NCBI GenBank assembly: GCA_028571685.1
Contig: CM053164.1
Location: forward strand, 39,482,501-39,546,500
Length of the DNA stretch: 64,000 nucleotides
Origin: Heterohyrax brucei
Taxonomy: Eukaryota; Chordata; Mammalia; Hyracoidea; Procaviidae
Direction of reading: 5' to 3'
In this document: positions 37,592 to 48,376 of the stretch, piece by piece
How positions within the stretch are numbered: position 1 is the first letter of the stretch
Layout: each line of letters begins with the position of its first letter
The notes under the pieces: generated by a model
The model's input: the letters and a program-made list of their open reading frames with translations, nothing else
Told to the model about the DNA's origin: nothing
Database searches by the model: none
Translations under genes and position numbers: made by a program

Positions 37592-37681
37592 CATGCCAAC
37601 GAAGATGTGGAAAGAATGTTACTAGGAAACAAGTGTGACATGGACGACAAGAGAGTTGTCCCTAAAGGCAAAGGAGAACAG
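37592..37681 (+). CDS. RAB10: RAB10 coding exon: residues 110-139 (G4 motif)
   Basis: This 90-bp, phase 0-0 exon of 30 codons starts at HANEDV after a ttttag acceptor and ends at GKGEQ before a gtaaga donor. It carries the guanine-specifying G4 motif NKCD, followed by [12 protein letters not shown], which is typical of RAB10 and RAB8-like Rabs. The reading frame joins exactly to the preceding and following exons. The neighbouring intron contains a 57-bp tandem duplication starting 93 bp after the donor. Confidence 0.97.
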
Positions 37682-37773
37682 GTAAGAGAGGCTCGACCCT
37701 TCCTTTCTGACGATGGCAGTGCTTTTGATTGCTCTTAAAGCAGTGGTGGTGGCGTGTGCTGAGCTGTTCACAT

Positions 37774-37887
37774 GTCAGCACTTTATGGTCTGAGTGACTT
37801 TTTCAGCACCCATTCAGAAGGTATGAGCAAGTCAGCAGTTTATCATTTGAGGGACTTTTTCAGTGCTCATTCAGTGGGTGTGGGAGA
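37774..37887 (+). repeat. Two tandem 57-bp units in intron
   Basis: Units 37774-37830 and 37831-37887 both start gtcagca/g.ttat and contain gactttttcag and cattcag. A third start (gtcaga) follows at 37888. The two units differ at a moderate number of positions. Confidence 0.85.
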
Positions 37888-38342
37888 GTCAGATCTCCGC
37901 CACGTCTCTGTATGTTAGTTAGCCTCATTTAAACTACAAAGGGAGAAGAAGGCAGATCAGTGAGTCTCTGTTTTTAAAATTAATATTTTAAAGTAATGTT
38001 TCAGTTAGTATTCTTCCAAAGTTGTCAATCAGGAACATGTGAGAAGCAGAAATTATTAGACTGCTTAAGGCACTTGGAGCTTTTCTTACACTTACCCACA
38101 GAGTAAAATACCTGATTTAGAGTACCTGAAATAAACTGTTGGTGTGGCTTCTTTTGATTACCTTTTTTCTTTTTTCTTTTTTAAAGGGCTCTATAATCTT
38201 GTTCCATTGAAACAGTATGTTTTAGGTAATCTAGTTGAAATTGGTCTTATTTAGAATAATATATTAATATTTCCTTTGAGATGCTAAATATCAGTTGGCA
38301 ACATGTAATTGGCAATTTTCTGGTAATTTGCTTCTGTTTTAG

Positions 38343-38444
38343 ATCGCAAGGGAGCATGGTATTAGATTTTTTGAGACTAGTGCAAAAGCAAATATAAACA
38401 TCGAGAAGGCGTTCCTCACATTAGCTGAAGATATCCTTCGAAAG
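38343..38444 (+). CDS. RAB10: RAB10 coding exon: residues 140-173 (G5 motif)
   Basis: This 102-bp, phase 0-0 exon of 34 codons runs from IAREHG to DILRK. It holds the G5 motif ETSAKA, whose SAK contacts the guanine base, and the final alpha helix ([18 protein letters not shown]). The acceptor is ttttag and the donor aaag|gtaagt. Only 661 bp of intron separates it from the preceding exon, the shortest intron in the window. The sequence is intact. Confidence 0.97.
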
Positions 38445-39488
38445 GTAAGTTCCTCTTTTTACTTAACTGCAAAGTATTGGAGTAGCTCTTCTAAAGCAGT
38501 AGACTTACATACAGAAATTATACTTGAGCAGCACTGTTGCCAAAAGTTCAGTCATATTAACGTTTAATTCTACAAAATGAAGTAAGGAACTGGAAGAGAT
38601 GATGTCCGTTTTGAACTCTGAAGGCTGCAGCTAGTGGTAATAACTAGTTCCTGTGCTCTCGCACTCATTGTAGTCCACACTGCCAGATTTCTCTTTCAGG
38701 CTTTTTTCAGCTGGTCCTGATTGTCGTACCTTACCTCAGATGATTAGATATAATCCAGATTTGATAATGTTGTCCTTAGTTCATCAGTTTTGTGTTTGGA
38801 ATGCAAATAAATAGACATTGCAGAAGTGAGCCTGGGGTAGGAGAAGTTTTCACTGCTTCTGGAAACCTTCTTGTTTTTATATTCAGAATACCAGTGTATT
38901 TTCAAAAACCAGCCCATTGGTCAAAAATAGGTGTCTCTAGAACAGAAGCCATAATAGAAGTTGTACATCAAAGATGGAAATCTAATAACATTTCTGAGCC
39001 AATTATAAGAAATTGAGTTTGCTATTTACATTGATCAAAATCCTGGACTAAAATTATTAAAACTAAGTAACAATTTTTAGAGTAAAATATAGATATCTAT
39101 TAATTGTAATTAATTGTTGAAAACTGGAAAAAGTCACTAGTTATTAGTCCTGAGAATGAGTATAAAACTGAAGTTGTGTGTGTTAGCATCCCGTTTTGGA
39201 TATAATGCAGTTTTAGTATTTAAACTTTTCCTTGAGAGTACGTTCAGATCAGAAATTGAATTTAATTGGAGAGAATGAGAGAAGCTAGGAGCAACTAAAT
39301 AAATATGAAGGTATCTACAACATAATGAGTGAAAAAAAACAGCATATGATACATGTGTGGTATCTTTTTTTTAATTTTATGTGCTAACACATGCACGTGT
39401 ATACATACATACATACACAATGAAGTTATGAGTTAAAATGTCAGATGTAAGCTTGCCTTACATTAAATCCTCCCCCCCCCATTCAAGC
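38445..39488 (+). other. RAB10: RAB10 intron, no recognised element
   Basis: Apparently unique sequence with an (ATAC)n stretch near 39400 and a C tract at 39471-39480. Confidence 0.5.
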
Positions 39489-39830
39489 TCTTTGCTGTCA
39501 ATTCTGAGTCCTAGTGACCGTATACGACAGAGTAGAACCATCCATAGATTTTCAAGGTGTAGTCTTCATGGAAGCAGACTGCCACAGCTTTCCTGAGAAG
39601 CAGCTGGTGGATTTAAACCAGCAACCGTTGAATTAGCAGCCGAGTGCTTAACTACTGCACCACTAGGGTTCTTCTTTGCTGTGTATTAAACCAAACCCAT
39701 TGCCATCAAGTCAGTTCCGGCGCAGGAACCCTGTTGGATAGACTAGAACGGCCCTCCAGGATCTCCAGGGAGCTGTCGGTGGCTTTGAACTGCTGATTTT
39801 GTGGGTTGTCACTGCGCCACCGGGGCTCGA
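39489..39830 (-). repeat. Two AfroSINEs in tandem, 13 bp apart
   Basis: The first copy (39489-39673) has a long body and ends in its head (gcaccactagggttc). The second (39687-39830) starts with a perfect tail (aaaccaaacccattgccatc) and ends 'gcgccaccggggctc'. Both heads are complete, unlike the dimers at 54683 and 59005. Confidence 0.85.
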
Positions 39831-39944
39831 GCCTTGGAAGCGCGAGGGAGTAGTGTCTGACAGGCTTTCTCACTTGAGCTGATTATAAGACAGATTAACT
39901 TTGGAATGAGAGCAGTTTCAGGCATTCCTTAACTTATTTGCGCT

Positions 39945-41030
39945 GGTAATTCATTCGCTTGATTCAAATTTTCAAAATAAAAGCAAAAGTACAGAGAAGC
40001 TATCCGTTCATTCCCCAGTGCCCTCACTTGCCAAGTCCCCGTCCCTTTCCCGTGCACCGTGTGCGTAATTATGAGCATGTATTCTTAGTCTCACCTCCCC
40101 CTTCTTTTACAAATAAAATAAAATAGTAGATACTGTTTGACTTCTTGCTTTTTTTCACTTAATATAAATTGAGTCTACTTTTTAAATAATTATTACTTAG
40201 TTTATTGGATGGCACTTGGCTTGGCTATTGGATATCTCGTCGTTGAACAAGTCTAATGAGGGACATTTAGGTGATGTCTTAATTATCTAGTGCCGCTACA
40301 GCAGAAATACTGTAAATGCATGTGGCTTTAACAAATTCATTTTCTCACAATTTAGCAGCTAGGATTCCACATTCAGGGCACTGGCTCTGGGGAAGGAGGG
40401 ATTTCTCTCTCAGCTCTGGAGCAAGGTCCTTGTCTCTTTTGAGCTTCTGTTCCTGGGCAAATTTCATGTGGCTTGCTGTCTCTTTCTCTTATCTTTGTTT
40501 CTGGCTTGCTTTTATATTTCAGAGGAGATTACCTCAAAACACAAGCTACACCAGTCCTGCCTCATTAACATAACAGAGACAACCCATTCCCAAATGGGAT
40601 CATAGCCACAGGCACAGAGGTTAGGATTTACAACACATATTTTGGGGAGGATGCTTATCAATCCACAGCAGGTGATTTTCAGTCCTACGGTCTTTTAAAC
40701 TGCGTTTTAGTGAATGATCTTACACTAAATCATTTGTGCAGGTATATCTGAAGGCAGTTCCCAGAGTGCCCAGAGAGTGTATATCTGTGCTGGTGGTTGT
40801 GCCAGCACGCACTCCCACTGCAGTGCGGGAGAGTATCTGTTCGCTCACCACCCCCCCCCCCCAGCAGAGTGGATGACAAGACTGCCAGGTCTTTGCCAGT
40901 CTGACAGTTTAGAAAGTGTAGATTTAACCTGCAGTTCTCCTCTGAGTGAGATCTTGAGCATGTTTTTGCATGTATAAGAGTCACTTTAGCATTTCTTTCT
41001 CGGTAGACTTTTTCTTGTTACTAGCTGGGA
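39945..41030 (-). repeat. Old L1/HAL1-like fragment split by a solo LTR
   Basis: Antisense sequence before the LTR ('tttttcacttaatataaatt', 'gagggacatttaggtga') continues after it ('tgattttcagtc', 'tttgccagtctgacagt', 'gagtgagatcttgagcatg'). It is very old. Confidence 0.55.
40275..40670 (-). mobile_element. Solo LTR, MaLR-like, with 5-bp target duplication
   Basis: The 396-bp element starts TGTCTTAATT and ends CCACAGCA. The 5-mer ggtga occurs directly before (40270-40274) and after (40671-40675). TG...CA ends with a 5-bp duplication identify an LTR. 'tggctttaacaaattc' and the antisense end 'tatgtgttgtaaatcc' resemble mammalian MaLR (MST/MLT1) LTRs. No internal viral sequence is present. Confidence 0.85.
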
Positions 41031-41511
41031 GCCATTTAAAGTTTTGTTAAATAAAGTGATTAATACTTTAATTGTAGAATGTTTTGCTCTGCAAGAAATA
41101 CTTATCTTTTTTAAAGAGTCTGTTTGAAGGACCTAAGTTAAATGTAAAAAAGGGGACTGTGAATAAGGTGTTGAATGAATAAATACAGGCACCACCCTAC
41201 TTACAAGCACCCCTTTGTATTTAATAGCTGACCCACACCTGGAAATTTCCAGATAAAGAGTAGTCGTTGTGCAACCATATTTTTTCTTGTCGACAAAGTG
41301 CTGAAATAGTCCCTTCTTTCTCTTCTTCTGTTTATATTTTTTTCTGAAACATTGGTGTTAGGTAGCAGAGTCAGTTCAGGATAGCCCACAAAGGCCTTTT
41401 AATGCATAACTTGTAGCTTTAACATAAAAGAAGAAGAATCCCATAAGGCTATGAGAGTAAGTAGGTGTGCTCAAAGGGCACGCAGAAATCTCATCTTGCT
41501 GTGAGTTAGGT

Positions 41512-41703
41512 GGAGAACCTGGGTGGCTCAAATGGTTGAACAGTAGCAGAAAGTTCAAACCCACCCAGAGAGGCCTTGGAAACCCACCTGGCACTCTGTG
41601 TTGGAAAGATTACAGCCTTGAAAACCCTGTGGAGCAATCCTGCTCTGCAGATGCAGGGTCACCACAAGTTAGAATTGACTTGATGGCATTGAACAGCAAG
41701 GTG
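41512..41703 (+). repeat. AfroSINE, second type
   Basis: Head 'gagaacctgggtggctcaaatgg', body 'gaaagattacagccttgaaaacc', tail 'aagttagaattgacttgatgg'. This is the sense counterpart of the type at 34337. Confidence 0.8.
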
Positions 41704-41789
41704 AGTTTAAGTAGGCTTCTCCTGGGCTACTCAAGGCTTTATACTGTGAATGTGTTCCCAGTTATAGCCTAGAGTTTTAAATTCCATTT

Positions 41790-42695
41790 ATGATGGAATT
41801 TACTGTTACGTATAGTAGAATGGATAAATCTCACAGGATAATACTGAGTAGAAGTTGTCAGACCCAGAATAATATGTAAAATATGGTTCATTGTATATGA
41901 AAGTCAATGACGGGGGTGGGGGGAAGAAACTTTAATTTGTGGTCATAGAAATTAAAATACTGGTTGTCTTTGAGAGAGTAGCGTTGATAATGTTCTGTTT
42001 CCTGATGGAGTTCCACAGTATATGCTAAAGAGCCATCAAGATGCATACTTAAACAATTTGTATACTTTAAATGCTGCTTTTGTATGTATATGCTGTGAGG
42101 CTCCCTATTTAAGATAGAATATTTAATTTTGACAATAATATTTAGAATGTGGTGATAGCCTAAACTAACACAAACTGAGGTAGTGTAGCTAAATAAACCT
42201 GCAACTGAAGAGGTAATTAAAAATCTCTGACCAAAAAACAGCCCTGGCCCTAAAGGCTTCACTGGAGAAATCTACCAAGCTTTCAGAGAACAGTTTAATA
42301 TCACTATTTTACTAAAAGTATTTCAGAGCATAAAAAAGGATAGAATACTGCTAAACTTATTCTGTGAAGCTAGCATAATCCTGATACCCAAACCAGGTAA
42401 AAGACAGCACACAAAAAAGAAAATTCACAGACCAGTATCTCTCGTGAACATAGACATAACAATTCTCATCAAAATTCTAGCCAATAAAATTTAACAACAT
42501 ATAAAAAAAAAAAAAAAATTCACTGAGACAGAGTGGGAGTCACACCGAGTATGCAGGGATGGTTCAACATTAGAAAAATAGTAATTGTAATCAGCCACAT
42601 AAACAAAAGACAAGAACCACACAATCTCATCAACTCATGCAAAAAAGGGATTTGACAAAGTCAAGCAAACACCCATTTGTAATTGGGATAATACA
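41790..42695 (+). repeat. Old L1 pieces: 3' end followed by ORF2 core
   Basis: 41790-42110 resembles an old L1 3' terminus ('ggataaatctcacaggata'). 42180-42695 is L1 ORF2 RT sequence in sense ('ggccctaaaggcttcactgg', 'ctgatacccaaaccaggtaa'), deleted and full of stops, with an internal A tract at 42502-42517. Confidence 0.7.
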
Positions 42696-43351
42696 GTGAA
42701 CAGAATAAAAACCCACCCATACACTCATCTAAGGGTTATTGATGTTAACATTTTGGTGTATATCTTTTTTGGTTTTTTGTGTATTCATTTTTAGTATGAA
42801 TTATACAGCTTGCCTCCCTGCTGTCTTAGTTTGTCATAATGGAGATTGCCTTTGTGAAGTTACGGTACACTAATACAAACTCCAGTTTCAGTGGTCAGTT
42901 TACTAAAGCAAAGAGTCCTGCTGTGTTTCTTCCGTGGAAAGTTAAACATGAGGCTGATATGCTTGATAATGCTTTTCAAGTACTAGAAGTACTCAGAGAT
43001 CAGGGCTAAGAGATAATCTCTTCAGAAGAGTTAGGGCAGAGAAGACTTCAGAAACTGCAAAGGGATGCCAAGCAGCCTCCAGACATTTCATAGGTCAGAA
43101 GAAACACAACATGAAGAGCAAAAAGGAAACGTCCCAAGTCTTTGTTTTGCTGAGGGTGGAGTAGGGGGTAGTTGGGGTAGGCGAGTGGGGGAGTGGGGAG
43201 TGGGACTAGGGGTCGGGGGGTCGGGGGGGGCAGAAATAAGTGAGTATAATTGCATTTGGTTGCGTAAATTGATACTTGTAAAACTCCTGTTGAATCTTGA
43301 CTGATAAATCCACATGTTTTTTAACGCGTTCTTTCTGTGTGTGTGTTTCAG
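42696..43351 (+). other. RAB10: Last RAB10 intron, 3' part
   Basis: I recognise no element here besides the G-rich tract at 43153-43231. The acceptor follows a TG-rich pyrimidine tract. Confidence 0.5.
43153..43231 (+). other. G-rich tract with G-quadruplex potential before the last exon
   Basis: Within 79 bases there are about ten runs of three or more G, including runs of six and eight, separated by 1-7 bases. It ends 120 bp before the terminal-exon acceptor and lies on the transcribed-RNA sense strand. Confidence 0.7.
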
Positions 43352-43435
43352 ACCCCTGTAAAGGAGCCTAACAGTGAGAATGTAGACATCAGCAGTGGAG
43401 CAGGCGTGGCGGGCTGGAAGAGCAAATGCTGCTGA
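43352..43435 (+). CDS. RAB10: RAB10 terminal coding exon: hypervariable tail and CC prenylation site
   Basis: This exon encodes the last 27 residues and a TGA stop (43433-43435). The acceptor follows a TG-rich and T-rich tract ending tttcag. It begins [15 protein letters not shown] and ends GWKSKCC; the two C-terminal cysteines are the double geranylgeranylation site that anchors Rabs to membranes. Compared with the human tail as I remember it (SGGGVTGWKSKCC) this copy reads [13 protein letters not shown], two changes to Ala in the hypervariable domain. This tail separates RAB10 from RAB8A/B and RAB13, which end in single-cysteine CAAX boxes. Confidence 0.97.
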   Translation, partial: TPVKEPNSENVDISSGAGVAGWKSKCC

Positions 43436-43488
43436 GCACCCTCCTGCTCCATCACGGGCCCCCGCCACCCCATGTTCTCTTGCTGCAA

Positions 43489-43755
43489 AATAAACCACTC
43501 TCCATTTTTAACCCTCATCGTAATGATCCAGTCCACCTATTTTATTTGTTCTTTCATCTGTGACTGCTTGCTGACTTTATAATTTTCTTCGAACAACAAA
43601 AAAAAGTGTAGAAAATCATGTCTGTGACTTCATTTTTAAATGTACTTGCTCAGCTCACCACTGCATTTCAGTTGTATTATAGTCCAAATCTTCTTATCAA
43701 CATTAAACCTATAGCAATCATTTCAACTCTATTCTGCAAATTGTATAAGAATAAA
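43489..43755 (+). promoter_or_regulatory. RAB10: Two proximal AATAAA hexamers in the RAB10 3' UTR
   Basis: AATAAA occurs at 43489-43494, only 54 bases after the stop, and at 43750-43755. Either could yield a short-UTR mRNA that lacks nearly all downstream regulatory sites. Use is not shown by sequence alone. Confidence 0.4.
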
Positions 43756-45747
43756 AGAATTAGAATTAACAATTTTATTTTGTACAACAGTGGACTTTTC
43801 TGTCATGGATAATGTGCTTGAGTCCCTATAATCTATAGACATGTGATAGCAAAAGAAACAAATGAAAGCCAGGAAAACACTCATTTCGCCTTGAATTATG
43901 TAAGTGGGGTTAATTTTGTCCTGTGCCTTATGTGGAAAGGAACTTCTTTGGTTTTTCTTTTTTTCTGTTTTGATGGAAGCATGTGCAGGAGACATATCAT
44001 CCAGACATAAACCATTAAAATGTGTGTCGTTTGCGTGGCTGTTGTTCTCAGAGTAATTCATTGAGGACAAAGGACAACGCAGAAGTGATAGCTTTGGTTT
44101 GCTGAGTCTCAGTTAAAGTGGCCTTGATATTTAAAACTATCCCTGCCCACCATTTCTTTTCCTTGGCCACTTTTTTTGTTTCTCCCCTTCCTGCATGCTG
44201 CTTTTTGGCTTCTCCCTCTCTTCCCAGCCCATGATACGAGTTATTTAAAAATGAGAGAGGCAAACTGGTAGGTTTGTCAGATTTAACACAAAGCACTGAT
44301 TGAACTTGCTGAGTAAACTGAAAGATGCGTTCTGTCTGCTATCGACAGTCGATTATGTAGTGTTTTCCCTCTTTCGTTCTCTAGAACTTGACCCCAGGTT
44401 CCTTCATTGCTGTTTTCCTGCTGTGTTCTCCTCCTGTCTCTGTTCCCCTCCTGTCTGTCCATTGAGTTTATGAAATGGAAGAGTTCATTGCATGCACTAG
44501 TGTTGGGGGGGTGTTGTGGTTCTCTCTCTGTTCAGTGTGTAGCCTGTTCACTTTCATAGACGAATCTCTGATTCAGAGGAGTCTCTGTTTTGGCAACTCC
44601 TCTAGCAGTTTGGTAGCCCAGTAAAGGTAGTTCAAAGGAGAGAAAAAAAAAAAATAGGGAAGGAGGAGTGAAGTTTATTAATATGTTTGCCAAATGCATT
44701 AAGATTTGGCCTCTGAAGAACACTTTTCAGTGTTTAAGTTGTCTTTACCTTAAGATTTAGAAATACGTTAAAATATTACTAATTTTAAGACCTCGACATC
44801 CTTTAAGAAAGGTGGATTTGGACAAAGGACAGCAAAAGACTTACTGTAAAGAAGACTAGCTTTCTCTCACCCTTCCTTTTTTTCCTTTCGTTTTTCTAGT
44901 TTGGTTTCATTACTTTTCATTAGGATAGGATAAGCGAAGTCTGCGATGTTGCTAGCATGCTAACATGACACCTTTCTTGAAATAATTGTGAATAGCGTGA
45001 TTCATTTCTGGCAGAGGCTGAGTTTAGGACAGCGGCTTCCATTGAAGAGTCTCTCCGTGTCGTGGAGAGCATTTTAATGTGCTCAGCGCGTGTCAAAAGC
45101 ATAGGGACATGTCTGCTATGGAAATCCATGCATTTTTCAGATAGTGCCCTAAAAACACTGGTGGTTGTTTTCAGGTTTTTCCCTCACTTGACTTTATCAT
45201 TGTTTACTACTAGCAAAAGCAGCATTGCCAAATAATCCCTAATTTTCCATTAAAAACAATACTGAAATGATGTTAAGCTTCTCACTGAGTTTTAGGTTAA
45301 ACCTACTGTTGTTAGATGGACTTGTAATGTATTTGTTTCTCCCTTTTATCTGGAATGTGGTTGTAGCTTTTTTATTTTTAACTCTCTTTAATCCTTATTA
45401 AATTTAGTGACTTAAGGTTTGAGAGCTAAACACTGGGATTTTGGGGCAACAGACTGACAGTTTTGTTGTTTGAATAACTATAATTGGCATTGTATAGAGA
45501 CAGGATATGGCTACCTTTTCTTAAATCTGCACTTTCTAAATATAAAAAAAGGGAAATGGAGTATAATTCAATTTTTGTATAATTTGTTTGAAACATGAGT
45601 TTTATTTGCTTAATATTAGGGCTTTGCCCTTTTTCTGTAAGTCTCTTGGGATCCTGTGTAGAAGCTGTTACCATTAAACATCCTACAATTAAGTCCGTTC
45701 TCTGGTACTAGCTACAAATTCGGTTTCATACTCTACTTAACAATTTA

Positions 45748-45753
45748 AATAAA
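45748..45753 (+). promoter_or_regulatory. RAB10: Main poly(A) signal AATAAA of RAB10
   Basis: A canonical AATAAA lies at the end of the repeat-free block. Cleavage would be expected about 15-35 bases later, and the sequence at 45815-45840 is T/G-rich. After it, repeats reappear from 46502. Confidence 0.65.
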
Positions 45754-45785
45754 CTGAAATATTTCTAGATGGTCTACTTCTGTTC

Positions 45786-46501
45786 ATATAAAAACAAAAC
45801 TTGATTTCCATCTGTGTGGCTTCGTTTTCATTTATTTATGAAGATAATCAGATTATTTCTGCAAATAGTACAAATAGACTAAATATTGGGGGTGGCTACA
45901 AGGGAAATAACATCCTAAGCCTGTGGAAAACTGAGAAAGCATTTTCAAAAATTATCTTTGGTAAGAAATGGTACCTAAGAAAAAGGTCTCAAACAGTAAA
46001 GTAGAATCACCTTGATGTTAAAATAAGACACTCTGGCCCTCGTCACCCTTAGCTGTGTCCAAGTCCAGTGTTACCTGAGTCAGCTAGTAAACACGACTGG
46101 TTTACCAGAGGAAAGACAAAGCCTTGTAGCAGTGGCTATTTGCTAAAGCAATTCCAAGTTTTTTGTGAATTGTGACAACTTCAGCTTTGTAGTCTTGGGG
46201 GGAGTAGTCCTGTATTGAGTTCTCAGGTAGTAAACATAGACATTTGTTGGTTAGATTTGTTTCTGCTGGAAGAATGACAATGTAGGGATTTTCTTAATGC
46301 TGGCACGTGTCCCTCCCCCTACCCGCACATGCTGGCTCATCTCCCCACCCCCCAGTGTATTCAGTGATTGTGTAGAGTGAGGCCTAGGAATCTGCCTTTG
46401 ACGTTGATGGAAGAACGTAACGAGCCTCTGCCCTTAAATTTATGCAGTCTAGTTCAGAAAGCAAAGGTGGTTAATACCAACTAGACGTAGAAATAACAAG
46501 A
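45786..46501. other. Intergenic, no recognised element
   Basis: Sequence after the RAB10 poly(A) site. I find no gene or repeat here. Confidence 0.5.
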
Positions 46502-46740
46502 AAACCCAGTGCTGTGGAGTCAGTTCCGGCTCATGGTGACCCCACAGGACAGACTAGAACAACTCCCGAAGGTTTCCAGGGAGCAGCTGGCAGATTCAAA
46601 CTTAGCCTCTAGGTTGGCAGCTGTAGCTCACAATAGCTCTTAAGCAAAAAGTCAGCAGTAAAAATCGACTGGCCTGTAGTGCAGTTCTCGGCCCTGTGGG
46701 GGCTCCACAAGTCGGAATCAACTGGACAGCTTGTGGCACC
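46502..46740. repeat. Two AfroSINEs fused head to head
   Basis: An antisense copy (46502-46635, tail to 'ggcagctgtagctca') is joined to a sense copy lacking its first bases (46636-46740, 'tagctcttaagcaaaaagtcagc' to 'cggaatcaactggacagc'). Confidence 0.75.
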
Positions 46741-47228
46741 AGACAGCTGGGATGAGATTTGAAGCGCTGCAGTAACAAGACGTGTTCGCTGGTGGGAAAT
46801 AGTTGGACTGGCTTCCTGGGGAGGAGGGACATGCGTTAGCTCGAAGGTATGCAGAGTGGTTGTCTAGGGCAGAGAGAGGGTGCTGTGAGAAGGGACTCCG
46901 GAAGTAAAGGATTTTGGCCAACGGGAGAAACAAGAAATCCGACCAGACAATGGGTAGGTATTGGGGAGTCCTGATAGGCTCGTGCTGACAGCAGCAAGTT
47001 GAACGAAAAGAAGTCTGGATGGGTTGGAAGAGGAGAAACGTGGCTACCGCTGTAGCAGAACGAAATGTGGGATTAAAAGTTTAAGGGCAACATAGGATGG
47101 GGAAAGAGTGTAGTTTTACAAGGCTCTTAGATGCTGTGTCAGTGTTCTAGGTACTGTATATTAACAACGGCTTGGTGGAATAGGTATCAGTAACCCGTTT
47201 TATAAAAAACTCAGTAATGTGCTTAAGG
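46741..47228. other. Intergenic, no recognised element
   Basis: About 490 bp without a recognisable element. Confidence 0.5.
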
Positions 47229-47740
47229 TGTCTGCTTTAGTCAGCTGGGCTGCTCTAACAAATACCACAGAGTGGATGGCTTTAACAAAGAAAAGCTTAT
47301 TCTTAGACAGTCTAGTAGGCTGCAAGTCCAAATTCAGGATGTCTGCTCCAGGGGGAGGCTTTACCCCTTGTCGGCTGTGGAGGAAAGTCCGGTATTGAAC
47401 CAGTCTTTGTCCTGGGAGTGCCTTGGAGCAGGAACCTCAGGTCTGAAAGGTGGGCTCTTCTGGTACTGCTTTCTTGATGGTAGGAGATTCCCAGTTCTCT
47501 GCCTGCTTCTCTTTCCTTTTATCTCTCACAGGATGAAAGGATTCAGGGTGGGGCAAGCCACACTCCAGGGAAACTCCATCTCTACAGTGGAGCAGGGAGG
47601 TGATCCTATGAAGGGATTTACAGTCCCAGCTTAATCCTTTAACATACAGCGCAGGAAAACCACAAAACAGAGGACAGTCACAAGATACTGGGAAACATGG
47701 CTACGCATATTTTTGGGAGGACACAATTCAATCCATGACA
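47229..47740 (-). mobile_element. Solo LTR, MaLR-like
   Basis: Starts tgtctgctttag and ends aattcaatccatgaca. It has the same plan as the LTR at 40275 ('gtggatggctttaacaaa', 'gaggctttaccccttgtcgg', 'acacaattcaatccatgaca') but is longer (512 bp). I see no intact target duplication. Confidence 0.75.
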
Positions 47741-47849
47741 GTGTCATATCCAGTGGACTTGGACGCCGAAGTCAGGCCTGGCATCATACGTCTTTGCCCC
47801 TCACTGTACGAGTTGCTCAAGATTAGGTTCTTGAGTTTGGTTATGATTA

Positions 47850-47960
47850 TAGCCCACTGCTGTCGAGTCGATTCTGACTCACAGTGACCCCGAAAGTCAC
47901 AGATTGGAACTGGCAACTTTTTGGTTAGGAGACATAGCACTTGCACCACCAGGGGTTCCA
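47850..47960 (-). repeat. AfroSINE, short
   Basis: Tail 'actgctgtcgagtcgattctg' to head 'cttgcaccaccaggggttcc', with an internal deletion. Confidence 0.8.
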
Positions 47961-48376
47961 AAAATGATAGTAATAAAGTTGTGTCAGAGCAGAGAGAATG
48001 CTACGTGTGGTCTTAGCTGGTTAAAGTACAGTTAAGCCTCACCTTGGTGTTTTCTAAAAAGTCTTTGAAAAGCGTCTAGCTCGGTTTATTACTGTTGTTG
48101 CTTTAGACCTCTATTACCCAGTCGTTCCTCTACCCCACCGTTCTCCACCCCACCGTTCCCCCATCACCTTGCAATTTTATTATTCCTCCTGGTCCAAATC
48201 ATCTTTTGGCCCAGAGTAATAAGTGACACAGTTGGTTCTTAGTTGCCTTTCAGAAGTTATATTCTGAGGAGACTCCTGTTACTTAAGAACAGTTACAATA
48301 ATTATGGCAAAATAACTCAGAGGAGGGTACAGTTTATACCAGCTTCCTGGGTTGGATTCAAGATAGTTTATAGTAA
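47961..48376. other. Intergenic, no recognised element
   Basis: Unassigned; a C-rich patch lies at 48130-48170. Confidence 0.45.

Larger units (their letters stand above)
1..45785 (+). other. RAB10: RAB10 gene, 3' portion (partial locus)
   Basis: Four coding exons in correct order, strand and phase span 25719-43435, followed by a 3' UTR to about 45785. Coding lengths of 139, 90, 102 and 84 bp give 137 residues plus a stop. With the 63 residues missing at the N-terminus this makes exactly the 200 residues known for mammalian RAB10. I did not find the exons for residues 1-63 (P-loop and switch I), so they should lie upstream and 1-25718 is intron. Exons are intact, without stops or frameshifts, and split by introns, which excludes a processed pseudogene. 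Most intronic DNA is transposon-derived. Confidence 0.95.
43436..45785 (+). other. RAB10: RAB10 3' UTR
   Basis: About 2.35 kb follow the stop without any interspersed repeat that I can recognise, in sharp contrast to the rest of the window; this is what a selected UTR looks like. It is AT-rich with several A and T tracts. The last good poly(A) signal is at 45748, with T/G-rich sequence about 50-70 bp downstream. A match to the seed target of miR-103/107 (atgctgc, about 44195) can be seen, but is no evidence of use. The 3' boundary is inferred, not mapped. Confidence 0.8.
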
